A stretch of DNA of 6,465 bases from Alphaproteobacteria bacterium. GTDB lineage: Bacteria; Pseudomonadota; Alphaproteobacteria; SMXP01. Below are positions 5,618 through 6,465 of this stretch, piece after piece (within the stretch, counting starts at the first letter, position 1; each line of letters opens with the position of its first letter). The notes beneath the pieces are model-generated. The model ran no database searches. It worked only from the letters and a program-made list of their open reading frames with translations, and was not told where the DNA came from. Position numbers and translations under genes: made by a program. Location of the stretch: positions 1-6,465 of the forward strand of contig JAJFIM010000067.1 in the NCBI GenBank assembly GCA_021774995.1, written 5' to 3'.

Positions 5618-5989
5618 ATGCCAACAATTAACCAGTTGATACGCAAGCCGCGGACAAAACAAGTCAAGCGCAATAAGGTGCCGGCATTGGAAGCGTGCCC
5701 GCAGAAGCGCGGTGTATGCACCCGTGTTTATACGACAACTCCCAAAAAGCCGAACTCGGCCTTGCGGAAAGTTGCGCGTGTGCGCCTCACCAACGGTTTT
5801 GAAGTGACAAGTTATATTCCTGGTGAAGGGCATAATTTGCAAGAGCACTCCGTGGTGTTGATACGTGGCGGCCGGGTGAAGGATTTGCCCGGCGTGCGGT
5901 ATCATATTTTACGCGGCGTTCTTGATACCCAAGGCGTCTCCGATCGCCGCCAGCGCCGCTCTAAATACGGCGCTAAGCGACCAAAATAA
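5618..5989 (+). CDS. rpsL: 30S ribosomal protein S12
   Basis: Protein of 123 residues, the normal length for S12, which sits at the 30S decoding centre and helps control the accuracy of tRNA selection. It begins MPTINQLIRKPR and contains PALEACPQKRGVCTRVYTTT (22-41), PKKPNSALRKV (42-52), LTNGFEVTSYIPGEGHNLQE (57-76) and GGRVKDLPGVRYH (84-96), ending QRRSKYGAKRPK. Both loops that carry streptomycin-resistance changes in other bacteria have wild-type lysines (K43 and K88, counting Met as 1), so a drug-sensitive S12 is expected. D89 is the position methylthiolated by RimO in E. coli. The gene is first in the rpsL-rpsG pair, separated from rpoC by 530 bp and from rpsG by 13 bp. Nothing is broken or unusual in the protein. 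Confidence 0.99.
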   Translation: MPTINQLIRKPRTKQVKRNKVPALEACPQKRGVCTRVYTTTPKKPNSALRKVARVRLTNGFEVTSYIPGEGHNLQEHSVVLIRGGRVKDLPGVRYHILRGVLDTQGVSDRRQRRSKYGAKRPK

Positions 5990-5993
5990 GGAA
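5988..5993 (+). promoter_or_regulatory. rpsG ribosome binding site overlapping the rpsL stop
   Basis: AAGGAA begins inside the rpsL TAA (5987-5989) and ends nine bases before ATG 6003. Ribosomes finishing S12 would therefore cover the S7 start region, which favours translational coupling. Confidence 0.75.
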
Positions 5994-6002
5994 ACTCATT
6001 TC

Positions 6003-6465
6003 ATGTCCCGGCGGCACAAAGCAGAAAAACGCGATATTATCCCCGATGCCAAATATGGTGATTTGGTACTGACCAAATTTACCAATTCGCTGATGAATGA
6101 CGGTAAAAAATCAGCGGCTGAACGGATTGTCTATGGGGCGTTTGATGAGATTGAAGGTAAAACCGGTCAGCAGCCTCTTGGCGCCTTTCATGACGCCCTG
6201 AACAATGTGAAGCCGGATGTTGAGGTGCGCTCGCGCCGGGTAGGGGGCGCCACTTATCAGGTTCCCGTGGAAGTGCGTATAGAGCGTAGGCAAGCTTTGG
6301 CTATCCGCTGGATTATCAAAGCCGCGCGCGCGCGCAATGAAACCACCATGGTGGGTAGGTTGGCTGGCGAATTGCTGGATGCGTCAAACAACCGCGGCTC
6401 AGCCGTCAAGAAACGCGAAGATACTCACCGGATGGCTGAAGCGAACCGCGCTTTCAGCCATTATC
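6003..6465 (+). CDS. rpsG: 30S ribosomal protein S7 (3' end cut by window)
   Basis: From ATG 6003 the frame stays open to the window edge, giving 154 complete codons and one extra base. S7 nucleates assembly of the 30S head on 16S rRNA and lies near the E site. Visible features are the N-terminus MSRRHKAEKRDIIPDAKYGD, the helix region LTKFTNSLMNDGKKSAAERIVY (23-44), the rRNA-binding beta-hairpin RSRRVGGATYQVPVEVR (76-92), RQALAIRWIIKAARAR (96-111), and the C-terminal KKREDTHRMAEANRAFSHY (136-154). Related S7 proteins of 156 residues end HYRW, so only about two codons and the stop are missing. It follows rpsL after 13 bp and is presumably co-transcribed with it, with fusA and tuf expected downstream. 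Confidence 0.98.
   Translation, partial: MSRRHKAEKRDIIPDAKYGDLVLTKFTNSLMNDGKKSAAERIVYGAFDEIEGKTGQQPLGAFHDALNNVKPDVEVRSRRVGGATYQVPVEVRIERRQALAIRWIIKAARARNETTMVGRLAGELLDASNNRGSAVKKREDTHRMAEANRAFSHY

Overview
The window is a stretch of core transcription/translation genes, all on the + strand: the 3' end of rpoB (RNA polymerase beta), complete rpoC (beta'), complete rpsL (ribosomal protein S12) and rpsG (S7), which lacks only its last few bases. The protein sequences, the proteobacterial beta' with its trigger-loop insertion, the direct rpoB-rpoC-rpsL-rpsG order (split in Escherichia coli, where the str operon lies elsewhere) and a near-balanced base composition point to an alphaproteobacterium. 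I cannot name the genus. No mobile elements, tRNAs, rRNAs or CRISPR arrays are visible, and nothing suggests recent transfer.

Layout. 1-650: C-terminal 215 residues of RpoB. 651-752: rpoB-rpoC spacer with a weak hairpin followed by seven T's (possible attenuator), a second compact hairpin and a good Shine-Dalgarno site. 753-5087: rpoC, 1444 codons, with all catalytic and zinc motifs and an unusually acidic, repeat-bearing C-terminal tail. 5088-5617: a 530-bp gap, the least explained part of the window. 5618-5989: rpsL. 6003-6465: rpsG, running off the window; fusA and tuf would be expected next.

The 5088-5617 gap is much longer than the other two spacers (102 and 13 bp). It holds two sigma-70-type promoter candidates, a succession of hairpins (one of 12 pairs capped by a GUGA tetraloop), an unrecognised 66-codon open frame ending just before rpsL, and a GGCGCC-AAAT-GGCGCC hairpin next to the rpsL ribosome binding site. 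The most economical reading is that the ribosomal-protein genes have their own promoter and a structured leader here, which would let them be controlled separately from rpoBC. A small or decaying gene in the gap is the main alternative.

Together the genes supply the catalytic core of RNA polymerase (beta and beta' form the active-site cleft) and two 30S proteins: S12 in the decoding centre and S7 in the head near the mRNA exit/E site. The coding sequences themselves look ordinary. The novelty, if any, lies in the gap and in the beta' tail.
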